Assembly (NCBI GenBank): GCA_964462125.1
Contig: CAYWXT010000082.1
Coordinates: 1-20,772 of the forward strand
Length of the DNA: 20,772 nucleotides
Origin: JAWLFY01 sp964462125
Lineage (GTDB): Bacteria > Planctomycetota > Planctomycetia > Pirellulales > Pirellulaceae
Direction of reading: 5' to 3'
Shown: one piece after another, positions 8,192 to 17,526 of the stretch
Position numbering within the stretch: the stretch's first letter is position 1
Layout: each line of letters starts with the position of its first letter
Translations under genes and position numbers: made by a program
Notes under the pieces: model-generated
What the model was told of the DNA's origin: nothing
Databases searched by the model: none
What the model saw: the letters and a program-made list of their open reading frames with translations, nothing else

Positions 8192-9440
8192 AACGGGCAA
8201 TCCTCCGTTTCACGTTGGCTTGAATTACGAAGAAGTCGATCAGCGGGGCAAAAACGTTGCCGAACAAAATCGCCAGCATGATCCCCTCGGGGAACGCCGG
8301 ATTGATCACCCGGATCAACACCGTCATGAAGCCGATCAAGATTCCATAGGTCCATTTTCCCGTCTCGGTCATCGAGGCGCTGACGGGGTCGGTCGCCATG
8401 TACACCAGACCAAAGGCCAGACCGCCGAGCACGAAGTGCCAGTAAAAGGGGACGGCAAACATCGGGTTCGATTCGCTCCCCACCATGTTCAGCAACAGCG
8501 AGGTCCCGGTCACCCCGATCACCACCGCCGTCATGATCCTCCAGGAACCGATCCCGGCGCCGATCAACATCGCGGCGCCGACGATGCACAACAAGGTGCT
8601 GGTTTCTCCGATCGATCCCGGAATCGTGCCGAGAAATGCGCTCGTCCAGCTGATCGATGACTCCCCCCAAGGGTGCTCGATCGCCGCGAGCGAACCGATC
8701 GCGTCGCCGCCGCCGCGGACATTCGCCATCTGGCCGAGCGAAGTCGCGCCGCTGTAGCCGTCGACCGCTGTCCACATCCGGTCGCCGGTGATCTCGCCCG
8801 CGTAGGCGAAGTACAAAAAGGCCCGGCTGGTGAGGGCGGGATTCAAAAAGTTGCGGCCCGTCCCGCCAAAGATTTCCTTGCCAACGATGATGCCAAAGGC
8901 GATCCCCAAGGCAACCTGCCACAACGGGAACGATGGCGGCAGGGTGAGTGGGAAGAGCAGCCCGGTGACCAGGAAACCCTCGTTGATCTCATGGCCGCGA
9001 AGGACGCTGAAGATCAGTTCGATGTGCCCCCCCACCAACATGCAGACAAGATACATCGGCAGGAAGTGGAGCGCCCCCAAGACGAAATTGTCGACATGAT
9101 TCGAGGGATCGTTGCTGAACCCCAGCGCCTCATGCACCGTGTAATGCCAATCGTTGTTCGACTCGAACCCCGCGGCGGTCATCTGCTCCAGACTCAGGTT
9201 CGCCTGGTAGCCGGCGTTCCACATTCCGAACAAGGTCACCGGGATCAAAGCGGTGACGACCGTGATCATCATCCGCTTCAAATCGATCGCGTCGCGGACG
9301 TGCGTCACGCCCTTGGCGGTTTCTCCCGGTGTGTACAGAAACGTATCGAGCGCCTCGTACATCGGATACGCCTTTTCCAAAATTCCTCCCTTGGCGAAAT
9401 AGGGATGAACTTTATCCAGGGCGTCTCGAAGTGCTTTCAT
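8178..9440 (-). CDS. nqrB: Na+-NQR subunit B (covalent FMN, membrane channel subunit)
   Basis: 420 residues, close to the usual length of about 415. The N-terminal part (1-55) is hydrophilic, then about ten membrane helices follow. VDGYSGATS (226-234) holds Thr233, the covalent FMN acceptor matching Thr236 of Vibrio NqrB. KEIFGGTGRNFLNPALTSRA (188-207) is a highly conserved loop of the NqrB/RnfD family, also linked to flavin and quinone binding. A GGGGGGAG ribosome binding site ends 7 nt before the ATG. NqrB is the largest integral subunit and is thought to carry riboflavin and the Na+ path. It is separated from nqrA by 172 bp, an unusually wide gap for this operon, which holds a 15-bp tandem repeat. 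Confidence 0.97.
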   Translation of the reverse strand: MKALRDALDKVHPYFAKGGILEKAYPMYEALDTFLYTPGETAKGVTHVRDAIDLKRMMITVVTALIPVTLFGMWNAGYQANLSLEQMTAAGFESNNDWHYTVHEALGFSNDPSNHVDNFVLGALHFLPMYLVCMLVGGHIELIFSVLRGHEINEGFLVTGLLFPLTLPPSFPLWQVALGIAFGIIVGKEIFGGTGRNFLNPALTSRAFLYFAYAGEITGDRMWTAVDGYSGATSLGQMANVRGGGDAIGSLAAIEHPWGESSISWTSAFLGTIPGSIGETSTLLCIVGAAMLIGAGIGSWRIMTAVVIGVTGTSLLLNMVGSESNPMFAVPFYWHFVLGGLAFGLVYMATDPVSASMTETGKWTYGILIGFMTVLIRVINPAFPEGIMLAILFGNVFAPLIDFFVIQANVKRRIARYAAT

Positions 9441-9572
9441 CAGTGGACTCCCCCCAGGCCGCTCCGCCGCGAGGCGATTTGGTTTGGAGATCGATGTGGG
9501 ATGATTGTGAAATGAATGGGTAAAGACCGGTCGATCATGGGCATGGACACGACGCCGCGCGCCGCTGCCTGG

Positions 9573-9624
9573 CTTCTCGCCGCTAGCCTTCTCGCCGCTA
9601 GCCTTCTCGCCGCTAGCCTTCTCG
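9573..9624. repeat. 15-bp tandem repeat covering the nqrA stop codon
   Basis: Three perfect copies of CTTCTCGCCGCTAGC (9573-9587, 9588-9602, 9603-9617) and a partial fourth (9618-9624). On the minus strand each unit contains an in-frame TAG, so nqrA has its stop at 9613-9615 and two backup stops at 9598-9600 and 9583-9585. The unit is exactly five codons and starts within the last codons of nqrA, so it looks like slippage duplication of the gene end. Confidence 0.95.
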
Positions 9625-10959
9625 CTCGATCGTGGTCAGGTTTTCTCGTAGCAGCGAGCCGTATTCATACTTGCCCGGGCAGACGAAGGTGCAGAGAGCG
9701 AGATCCTCTTCTTCCAATTCCAAGGCCCCTAACTGCTCCGCCTGCTCGGAATCGCGGACGATCAGCGCCCGCAACAATTGGGTCGGCAGGATGTCCAGCG
9801 GCATGACCTTCTCGTAGGTCCCCAAAGGAACCATCGCCCGCTCGCTGCCGCCGGTGCTCGTGGTGAAGTCAAACTTCCGATCCGGCGTCAGCGCGGAGGC
9901 AAACACGCGGGTGACCGAAAACTTGTCGAATCCCGGTTTCTGCCAACCGAGGAACTCCCGCTCGTCCCCTTCCTTCACCAGCGAGAGCTGCTGGTGGTAG
10001 CGACCGAGAAATTGCCGAGGCGAATGGGCCGCTCGCCCGTTGAACACCGACCCGGAGATAGGACGGATTTTGATCTCCGGATCAAACTCGTTCTCGATCA
10101 ACTGCGGGATCTCGGCACCGATGCGGGTCTCCAGCAACCGCGGCCGGTTGGCCACCGGCCCGGCCAGAGAGACGATCCGGCGCGTGTCCATCGTGCCGGT
10201 CATCAACAGCGACCCGATCGCCATCACGTCCTGGTAACCGATGTACCACACCACTCGCCCCGGGCCGACGGGATCCAGCGTGTGGATATGGGTGCCGACC
10301 AGTCCGGCGGGATGGGGACCGGCAAAACTTTCCACCTGCACACCGTCGACCGCCGCCCCGGGAATTTCGGACCGATCCCCCTTGCACACCCAAACCGGCC
10401 CGTCGCAGAGCTGCGTCAGGGCGCGCAGCCCCATGACGAACTGGTCCCGCCGGTCGGCCAGAACCACGACCGGATCGGCCGCGAGCGGATTCGTATCGAT
10501 CGCCTGGACGAAAATCGAACGGGGGACGGTCCCCGGGGCGGGAACCTTGCCGTATGGCCGGGTCCGCAGCGCCGTCCACAGGCCGCTGACCCGCAACTGT
10601 TCGCTCACCCCTTCACGCCCCAGCTGATCGGGGTCGGCGTCGCGGGCGGCGTCGAACTCGACGCGGCGGTCCCCCTCGACGTCGATGACCAGTGATTCGA
10701 ACTTTCGCTTGGGACCCCGCACCACGTCGACGACCGTTCCCGAGGCGGGAGCGGTGTACAACACACCTGGTGTCTTCTTGTCCTCAAACACCGGTTGCCC
10801 CAGCTCCACCGCGTCCCCCGGAGCGACGAACATCGTCGGTTTCATGCCGACGTAGTCGTCGCCGACCAAGCCGACGCGGGTGACCGCCGGGCCCAGCTCG
10901 ATCTGCTGCTTCGGGCTGCCGGTGATCGGAAGATTCAGGCCTTTTTTGATTGTCGTCAT
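9613..10959 (-). CDS. nqrA: Na+-NQR subunit A
   Basis: 448 residues from ATG 10959 (MTTIKKGLNLPITGSPKQ), matching the usual start of NqrA; a start nine codons upstream at 10986 is less likely. A purine-rich AGAAGAGA is 4-11 nt upstream. The protein has the expected RnfC-like N-terminal region and ends with CTFVCPGKYEYGSLLRENL (residues 423-441), the conserved C-terminal block of the family. NqrA is the peripheral cytosolic subunit associated with ubiquinone binding; it has no membrane segment. It is first in the operon and would be transcribed from the region upstream, where a CRP-like palindrome lies 41 bp before the ATG. Confidence 0.97.
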   Translation of the reverse strand: MTTIKKGLNLPITGSPKQQIELGPAVTRVGLVGDDYVGMKPTMFVAPGDAVELGQPVFEDKKTPGVLYTAPASGTVVDVVRGPKRKFESLVIDVEGDRRVEFDAARDADPDQLGREGVSEQLRVSGLWTALRTRPYGKVPAPGTVPRSIFVQAIDTNPLAADPVVVLADRRDQFVMGLRALTQLCDGPVWVCKGDRSEIPGAAVDGVQVESFAGPHPAGLVGTHIHTLDPVGPGRVVWYIGYQDVMAIGSLLMTGTMDTRRIVSLAGPVANRPRLLETRIGAEIPQLIENEFDPEIKIRPISGSVFNGRAAHSPRQFLGRYHQQLSLVKEGDEREFLGWQKPGFDKFSVTRVFASALTPDRKFDFTTSTGGSERAMVPLGTYEKVMPLDILPTQLLRALIVRDSEQAEQLGALELEEEDLALCTFVCPGKYEYGSLLRENLTTIEREG

Positions 10960-11000
10960 CGATCTCTTCTGCTCGCCATCCACCACCGACCGAAGCCGAC

Positions 11001-11020
11001 ATTGTGAAAAAAATCACAAT
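11001..11020. promoter_or_regulatory. CRP/FNR-family-type operator upstream of nqrA
   Basis: ATTGTGA-AAAAAA-TCACAAT is a perfect inverted repeat with 7-bp arms and a 6-bp spacer. It contains TGTGA-N6-TCACA, the half-site spacing and sequence of the classic CRP site. It ends 41 bp upstream of the nqrA ATG. A regulator of the CRP/FNR superfamily is the natural candidate, but which one, and whether it activates or represses, cannot be read here. The same sequence could form a 7-bp RNA hairpin in the nqrA leader. Confidence 0.6.
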
Positions 11021-11090
11021 CTTTCGCCGGCCCAATGCCCACGGTTTGCAGCCGCAGGCATGGTCGCTTGATCCTTGTCCGTAGGGCCGA

Positions 11091-11118
11091 ATATTGCACA
11101 GACGGTAAAAACTCGCAA
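11091..11118 (-). promoter_or_regulatory. Weak candidate promoter for nqrA
   Basis: On the minus strand TTGCGA (11118-11113), 16 bp, CAATAT (11096-11091). The match to sigma-70 boxes is partial (4/6 and 3/6). If real, the CRP-like palindrome would sit downstream of the start point, suggesting repression. Confidence 0.22.
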
Positions 11119-11462
11119 CGCCTCCGGCGCCCCCGCGATGCTCCGGGAGTAAAAAAGCGTCCCCGAAGCTCGGCGAAACCGAATCGGTTCGAGGTCGAGC
11201 AAGGGGAGTGGACGCGCCGCAAGGGAAGCCTTTATGGACGAATGGCCGTCCGTCGCAACCATTTCCACGCCGTCTGCCGAAGGGTGGTCGACGTGGATCT
11301 CGCGCCGCGATTTGATATTCGCACTGATCCGATTTGCTGCCAACCCCGTAAGATTGGAGCATTCCCTTTGGCGACCTGGGCTGGACCCGGCCTCCCCGTC
11401 CCTCCAGCGGTACCGTCCCCTCGTTTCCTGTCTCCTCGTTTCCCCCAACCCCCGATCGATCC

Positions 11463-12008
11463 ATGAAACGCACCTCACGCCCCCACCTCCTCCGCGGACT
11501 GCTCGTCGTGCTCGGGCTGGCCATTGGCACCGGCTCGATCGCCGGCTGTGGAGGCAGCCCCGACGCTCCGGAATCCCCCGCGATGCCCGATGGGGGAGCG
11601 GAGACGCAAGACGACCACGACCATGATGGCGATCACGATTCCGCCGCGGGGCATGTGCACGACGACCACCCGCCCCACGGACCGAACGGCGGGCACCTTC
11701 TGGGTTTGGACGATGGTGAGATGGAGGTCGAGGTCGCCTTCCGTGAGGACGACAACCAGGTGATTGTCCACTTCAGCCCGGAGGCGGCGGAGTCGGTGAC
11801 CAAGGTCGAAATGCGGTACCAGGTGGAGGACCAGGAGCCGATGACCTTTGAGTTGACCCCCGATGAGTCGCTCGGCGAACATGCCTACCAGGTTGCCAGC
11901 CCGGAATTGCTGACGGCGGTTCAGATCGGCGAAGCGGCGGGGGTCCAATTGATCGTGACCACGCCGGAGGGCGAGTCGACCGGGGACGTTACCTACGTCG
12001 ACCACTGA
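11463..12008 (+). CDS. Histidine-rich lipoprotein, possibly metal-binding
   Basis: 181 residues. The N-terminus has Arg/Lys, a hydrophobic core (9-22) and the lipobox SIAGC with Cys29, so a lipid-anchored periplasmic protein is predicted. Residues 50-78 are very rich in His and Asp (HDHDGDHD, HVHDDHPPH; eight His), a pattern typical of Zn/Cu/Ni-handling linkers. The remainder (79-181) looks like a small beta-rich domain with the opening HGPNGGHLLGLDDGEMEVE, a segment I have seen in other planctomycete lipoproteins of unknown role. It is divergent from nqrA and 74 bp upstream of typA with a possible terminator between. No Shine-Dalgarno is visible. Function beyond probable metal binding is unknown. 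Confidence 0.85.
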   Translation: MKRTSRPHLLRGLLVVLGLAIGTGSIAGCGGSPDAPESPAMPDGGAETQDDHDHDGDHDSAAGHVHDDHPPHGPNGGHLLGLDDGEMEVEVAFREDDNQVIVHFSPEAAESVTKVEMRYQVEDQEPMTFELTPDESLGEHAYQVASPELLTAVQIGEAAGVQLIVTTPEGESTGDVTYVDH

Positions 12009-12034
12009 AGCCCTACTGACTCATTGATTCTCAG

Positions 12035-12062
12035 GCCCGCCGGCGACCCCAGTGGGCGTTTT
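12035..12062 (+). terminator. Possible intrinsic terminator after the lipoprotein gene
   Basis: GCCCGC (12035-12040) can pair with GTGGGC (12052-12057), a 6-bp stem including one G-U, followed by GTTTT. The stem is short and the U tract only four bases. It lies 26 bp after the lipoprotein stop and 20 bp before typA. Confidence 0.4.
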
Positions 12063-12082
12063 CCCGTTCGGAAGTTTTTCCT

Positions 12083-13891
<1,809 letters not shown>

Positions 13892-13911
13892 TCAGGCGGC
13901 CCCGCGCTCGA

Positions 13912-14412
13912 TCAGGTCGTCGGCGGTGTGGCGTCATCGCCAATGTCGTGCTCGGTGATGATGCGAAACCCCTTTTCCCGCAAGGTCTGCATCGCCAACT
14001 CGATGTTCTCGACCATGATCGCCACCGCCGGTTGCCCGTGCGGCCGAACCAGCAGGGGGTAGGCCTGGATGATGTTCAGCTCCGCCTGCAACAGCGCCGT
14101 ACAAACTCGCAGCAGTGGTTGTTGGCCGTCGGGGAGCTCAACCCCCACGAGATCGCTCTCGATGATCGCCAAGCCGCTTCGCTCTAAAATTTCTCGGCCG
14201 CGATCGGCATCACTGACGATAAAGCGGACAAACGCGCACTCGGCCGCGTCGTTGATCGACAACGCTGCGACTCGGATTCCCGTCCCCTCAAAACGCTTGA
14301 CGACCTCCAACAGCTGGCCGACACGGTTTTCAAGAAAAATGGTGAACTGGCGAATCGCCGGGAAGTCACGTCCCCGTGCGGTTTCAAACTCGGTTCCGGA
14401 TCCCATGCTCAT
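13912..14412 (-). CDS. Tandem ACT domain protein
   Basis: 166 residues from ATG 14412, set by AGGAGG at 14420-14425 with 7-nt spacing; earlier in-frame codons up to 14454 would put the ribosome binding site inside the gene. Two ACT-like units are seen: about 18-80 (RQFTIFLENRVGQLLEVVKR, typical first strand and helix) and about 88-155 (PLLRVCTALLQAELNIIQAY). ACT domains bind amino acids and regulate metabolic enzymes; no catalytic domain is attached, so this is a stand-alone sensor or regulatory subunit. The target and ligand cannot be told from the sequence. Similar free-standing ACT proteins are widespread in planctomycetes and related phyla. It is transcribed away from the thioesterase gene. 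Confidence 0.88.
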   Translation of the reverse strand: MSMGSGTEFETARGRDFPAIRQFTIFLENRVGQLLEVVKRFEGTGIRVAALSINDAAECAFVRFIVSDADRGREILERSGLAIIESDLVGVELPDGQQPLLRVCTALLQAELNIIQAYPLLVRPHGQPAVAIMVENIELAMQTLREKGFRIITEHDIGDDATPPTT

Positions 14413-14419
14413 ATGGTGG

Positions 14420-14425
14420 CCTCCT
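14420..14425 (-). promoter_or_regulatory. Strong Shine-Dalgarno deciding the ACT gene start
   Basis: AGGAGG on the minus strand, 7 nt before ATG 14412. It is the best ribosome binding site in the window and contrasts with the weak or absent sites of most neighbours. Confidence 0.85.
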
Positions 14426-14550
14426 AAGTCGCCAAGTGTAGGATTCACAACCACCCAGGGTCAATTCGAGGGAACGCAAGTTTCCCGCCGATGCCCCCGC
14501 TCGACCCGGGAGCTCCCCATCCCAATCCGCGACGACAAGGGCCGCAGGCC

Positions 14551-15006
14551 GTGAAACGCGCCAACCCCACCGAGCCGCTGACAACAACCTTTCACACGCA
14601 GATCCGCGTCAGCTATCACGAAACCGACGGCCAGCGGCGGGTCCATCATGCGAATTACCTGAACTATTTCGAGCGGGGACGCGTCGAGATGCTGCGTGAT
14701 GCCGGTTTGAGCTACAAGGAATTCGAGCAACAGGGGCGGATGCTGGTCGTCTCGGAAATGAACGTTCGCTATTACGCTCCGGCCGAATTTGATGACCTGC
14801 TGACCCTGACCACCGAGCTGATCGACGCCGGCAAGGTGCGACTGCGGCACCGCTATAGGATCGAACGCGGCGAGCAGCTTCTCGTCGAAGCGGAATCCAC
14901 CATCGCCTGCATCGATCCGCAGGGGACCCCGACGCGTCTGCCGGAGCCCTTGCGAGGCTATTCGTCATCAAGACCGCCGGTGCCGGCCTCGGACGACCGG
15001 CCTTGA
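14551..15006 (+). CDS. Acyl-CoA thioesterase of the YbgC/4HBT hotdog family
   Basis: 151 residues from GTG 14551, preceded by AAGGG about 9 nt upstream; an ATG at 14491 would add 20 proline-rich residues unlike the family. The core FHTQIRVSYHETDGQRRVHH (14-33) followed by ANYLNYFERGRVEMLRDAG is the 4-hydroxybenzoyl-CoA thioesterase/YbgC signature, with Asp26 in the place of the catalytic acid. The usual DAxGVVYH is DGQRRVHH here, a modest change. A single hotdog domain fills the protein; activity on short or medium acyl-CoA, or Tol-Pal-linked phospholipid roles as for YbgC, are family-based guesses. No tol genes are nearby. Its last 49 bp overlap the 3' end of the SGNH hydrolase gene on the other strand. 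Confidence 0.87.
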   Translation: MKRANPTEPLTTTFHTQIRVSYHETDGQRRVHHANYLNYFERGRVEMLRDAGLSYKEFEQQGRMLVVSEMNVRYYAPAEFDDLLTLTTELIDAGKVRLRHRYRIERGEQLLVEAESTIACIDPQGTPTRLPEPLRGYSSSRPPVPASDDRP

Positions 15007-16846
15007 GTCCAGTGGCGGAGCGCCTCCAGCCGTTCTTGGCCACGCTGGTAGTAGGCCTCCCCGAGCGAGCTCAGATGTTTTGCGGCCCGGGCTTCATAAC
15101 GCTGCTGGCCCGCCGCGGTCTGGCGGATCCAACCCCAATCCTCGATGCGGTCGGCCAAGGCCGCGGCGATCCGCTGATGACCAGGGATGGTGGGGTGGAC
15201 ATGATCGACGAACCATTCGGGATCGGGCAGGCCGTCGGGGATCGCGATCCCCGAGACCGACCGTGTGTCGAACAGGGATCGGACGTCGATGTACGGAACT
15301 CGCTCCTCTTCGGCCACCTGCCGCACCGAGTCGGCGATCCGGGAGGTCGCCCGCAGCGGACAGACATCGTGATCTCGGGCAGCGGTCAAATGCCACACGA
15401 TCTGTTCCCGCGAGCCCGGCTGCCCCTGGGTGATCTGCGAGTGGAGCAGTGTGCCGAGAACGAAATGGCCGCCGGCGTGCTCCAGATCAAGCCGCAAACA
15501 GCGCCGACAGGCAGCCAGCCGCGCCGCGTCGGACAGATCCGAATCGCCGGCCGCCTCCCACACGGTGTCGAACTCAGCACGCTGCGAGGCGGACAACCCC
15601 GCGTCGGCCTCGATCTTGAACGGCGGCGTGTTGACAAGATCACTTGCCGGGATGCAGAGGATCAGCGGCACGCCCGCCCGCTTGATAACCGTCACCATCT
15701 GCCGCAGCGACTGCTCGAACTGCCGCTCGATCCGCCGCCGGGATTCCGCGTCCCGCCGATAGCGATCCAGCCCCCCGGCGTGGTCGAGCAGCGCGTCCAC
15801 CTCGGCAGGCAATCCCGGGTTTGCTTCCGGCCCAACATTCCCCGGCGGCCCAACATCCCCCGGCGGCTCAGCATTCCCCGGCGGCTCAGCATTCCCCGGC
15901 GGCTCAGCNNNNNNNNNNNNNNNNNNNNNNNNNNNNNNNNNNNNNNNNNNNNNNNNNNNNNNNNNNNNNNNNNNNNNNNNNNNNNNNNNNNNNNNNNNNN
16001 NNNNNNNNCATCCCCCGGCGGCTCAGCATTCCCCGGCGGCTCAGCATTCCCCGGCGGCTCAGCATCCCCCGGCGGCTCAGCATTCCCCGGCGGCTCAGCA
16101 TTCCCCGGCGGCTCAGCATCCCCCGGCGGCTCAGCATTCCCCGGCGGCTCAGCATTCCCCGGCGGCTCAGCGGGCGTCGCAGGCTCGCTCCACCGTCGCC
16201 GGAGCCAACGCACCGTCTGCAACTTCGAGCCCAACCGGTTGAGCAAGCGGGGGATCCGGCCCATCGAACGAACCTGCTGGTAACTGCGATCCTCCAGGAA
16301 CTCGTTGTGACCGGTGTAGAGTACGATCGCGTCGGGCTCATGCTGCAGGACCTCCTCCAGGATCTTGGCGACGCGGTAGCTGGCGTAGGAAACGCCGCCG
16401 CAATTGATCACCTCGAATCGGCTTTCGACCTCGCTTGCCGCCAGCCGCAACTGGAGCCAGGTCGAAAAGGCGGTCTCCGGGGCATAGGGACGACCCTGGA
16501 CGGTCGATCCACCGAGGACAAAGATCCGCCGCGTCCCTTCAGGTTTGACCGCAGCGAAACTTGCGGGGCGAAAAAAGTTCATCCGCTCCGCCGGAATCTC
16601 CCAGCGATCATCCTCCGGAACGAACTCGAACAGCGGTTGCGACTGATGCCAGCTGGCGACTGGGTCGAGATCGACCGCCCCGGCATCGGAATCGTCGAAC
16701 CACCGCAACCCCAACTCCAACAGGAGAAAGGGGAGCACGACGAGGGCGACGGCCAGCCAACGAAACGCCCGCTGCCGCCCGGCGGAACGGATGGCCGCCG
16801 AAGAGGATGCGTCCGATGACATGCGTGTGGTAACTTCGTCGGTCAC
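14958..16846 (-). CDS. Membrane-anchored SGNH/GDSL hydrolase with hexapeptide repeat insert (interrupted by assembly gap)
   Basis: Two minus-strand parts, 16846-16009 and 15908-14958, belong to one gene; both read the same hexapeptide frame into the N run. Start is GTG 16846 or ATG 16822. An N-terminal helix (about 29-48) anchors it. SGNH blocks: IFVLGGSTVQG (108-118, Ser114), INCGGVSYASYR (147-158), YTGHNEFLED (177-186, Asn181), and WFVDHVHPTIPGH in the second part (Asp at 15206-15204, His at 15197-15195) completing the catalytic set. Between blocks III and V lies an AEPPGN/D repeat. A helical, possibly TPR-like part and the end follow. By similarity to planctomycete SGNH proteins it should act on the outer side of the inner membrane on an ester or glycan substrate, unknown. 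The frame shift across the gap is due to the arbitrary 100-N length, not evidence for a pseudogene. Confidence 0.85.
15836..16170 (-). repeat. 18-bp coding tandem repeat with 54-bp super-period
   Basis: Thirteen units of 18 bp are visible, four at 15836-15907 and nine at 16009-16170, encoding AEPPGN or AEPPGD on the minus strand (one edge unit reads VGPPGN). N and D units alternate as N-N-D, giving an 18-residue, 54-bp higher repeat. The repeat is nearly identical at DNA level, indicating recent expansion. The unknown part lies inside the N run. Confidence 0.95.
15909..16008. other. Assembly gap of 100 N inside the repeat
   Basis: Exactly 100 N, the conventional placeholder for a gap of unknown size, lying within the 18-bp repeat. 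To keep the reading frame and repeat phase the true missing length must be 17 + 18n bases, which 100 is not. Confidence 0.97.
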
Positions 16847-16891
16847 GTTTCGTTTCCGGCGGCAGAGTCGATTCCGGCGGGAAAATCACCG

Positions 16892-17461
16892 ATGGAAAAT
16901 CGCCCCATGGGCCAACATTTATTTTTGACCGGATATCGGGGGACGGGCAAATCGTCGGTCGGCGCGATCCTGTCCACACATCTCGGCTGGCCGTTGGTGG
17001 ACCTGGACGACAAAGTCCAGCGTGATGGTGGCCAGAGCATCACCGAAATGTTCCGTGCCGGCGGCGAGGAATTGTTTCGCCAGCGGGAGTCGGCCGCGTT
17101 GGCGGCGGTGGTCGAGCAACCGCGCTGCGTGGTCGCTTTGGGAGGCGGTGCCATTGTACGGGAATCCAACCGCCAGCTGATCCGCACCCACGGCGATTGC
17201 TTTTGGCTCGACGCAGATCCCGAAACGCTTGCGGCCAGGATCGAAGCCGATGCGAGAACCGCCGACCAGCGGCCTGCGCTCACCGCCTTGCCCCGGGCGG
17301 ACGAAGTTCACGCAATCCTTCAGCAACGCCGGCCGCTGTACCAGGCCGCCGCCGACCACCGGATCGACACGACCCACAAGAGTGTGCCGCAGGTGGCCGA
17401 TGAAATCCTCGCCATTGTCCGCGGCCGATCGGGCTTTTGCCAAACGCCCTCCTCCCGTTAA
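16892..17461 (+). CDS. aroK: Shikimate kinase
   Basis: 189 residues from ATG 16892 (ATG 16907 also possible). The P-loop GYRGTGKS (14-21), the shikimate-binding DLD/D (37-40) and RxR region (63-65), GGGA (84-87) and the lid arginine in QRPAL (126-130) are all present, so an active enzyme making shikimate 3-phosphate from shikimate and ATP is expected. It is divergent from the SGNH hydrolase gene with only 45 bp between starts and 65 bp ahead of the TIM barrel gene. No other aro gene is nearby. The length is slightly over the 170-175 typical of AroK, from the N-terminal start and a C-terminal tail. Confidence 0.95.
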   Translation: MENRPMGQHLFLTGYRGTGKSSVGAILSTHLGWPLVDLDDKVQRDGGQSITEMFRAGGEELFRQRESAALAAVVEQPRCVVALGGGAIVRESNRQLIRTHGDCFWLDADPETLAARIEADARTADQRPALTALPRADEVHAILQQRRPLYQAAADHRIDTTHKSVPQVADEILAIVRGRSGFCQTPSSR

Positions 17462-17526
17462 GCTTGCCGCTGATATTGGTGTTCGTTTCGTAACCGTACC
17501 ATGGTTGGCCTGAGAAGGGACGCGTC

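Larger units (their letters stand above)
10960..11462. other. Divergent non-coding region between nqrA and the His-rich lipoprotein gene
   Basis: About 500 bp without a credible gene; the open frames across it (for example 11014-11478 minus) have no recognisable protein features. It holds a perfect CRP-type palindrome (11001-11020), a weak candidate nqrA promoter (11091-11118), and a short hairpin AACCGA-A-TCGGTT (11177-11189). The part next to the lipoprotein ATG is pyrimidine-rich with no Shine-Dalgarno. I see no RNA gene or riboswitch I can name. Confidence 0.6.

Noticed and set aside
11014..11478. Minus-strand 154-residue frame in the nqrA upstream region
   Set aside because: No recognisable domain, signal peptide or ribosome binding site; it overlaps the CRP-like palindrome region and the start of the lipoprotein gene.
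15836..16170. CRISPR-like array
   Set aside because: Units are contiguous 18-bp repeats without unique spacers, stay in frame, and encode a hexapeptide; it is a coding tandem repeat.
15836..16170. Collagen-like triple-helix repeat
   Set aside because: Glycine occurs every sixth residue, not every third, so the Gly-X-Y rule is not met.
15003..16283. Plus-strand open frame with SIPRRLS-type repeats
   Set aside because: It is the antisense of the SGNH hydrolase gene and its repeat simply mirrors the AEPPGN repeat; no motif supports it.
14958..16846. Two separate genes or a frameshifted pseudogene
   Set aside because: Both sides of the N run read the same hexapeptide frame and contribute complementary SGNH catalytic residues; the frame mismatch comes only from the 100-N placeholder.
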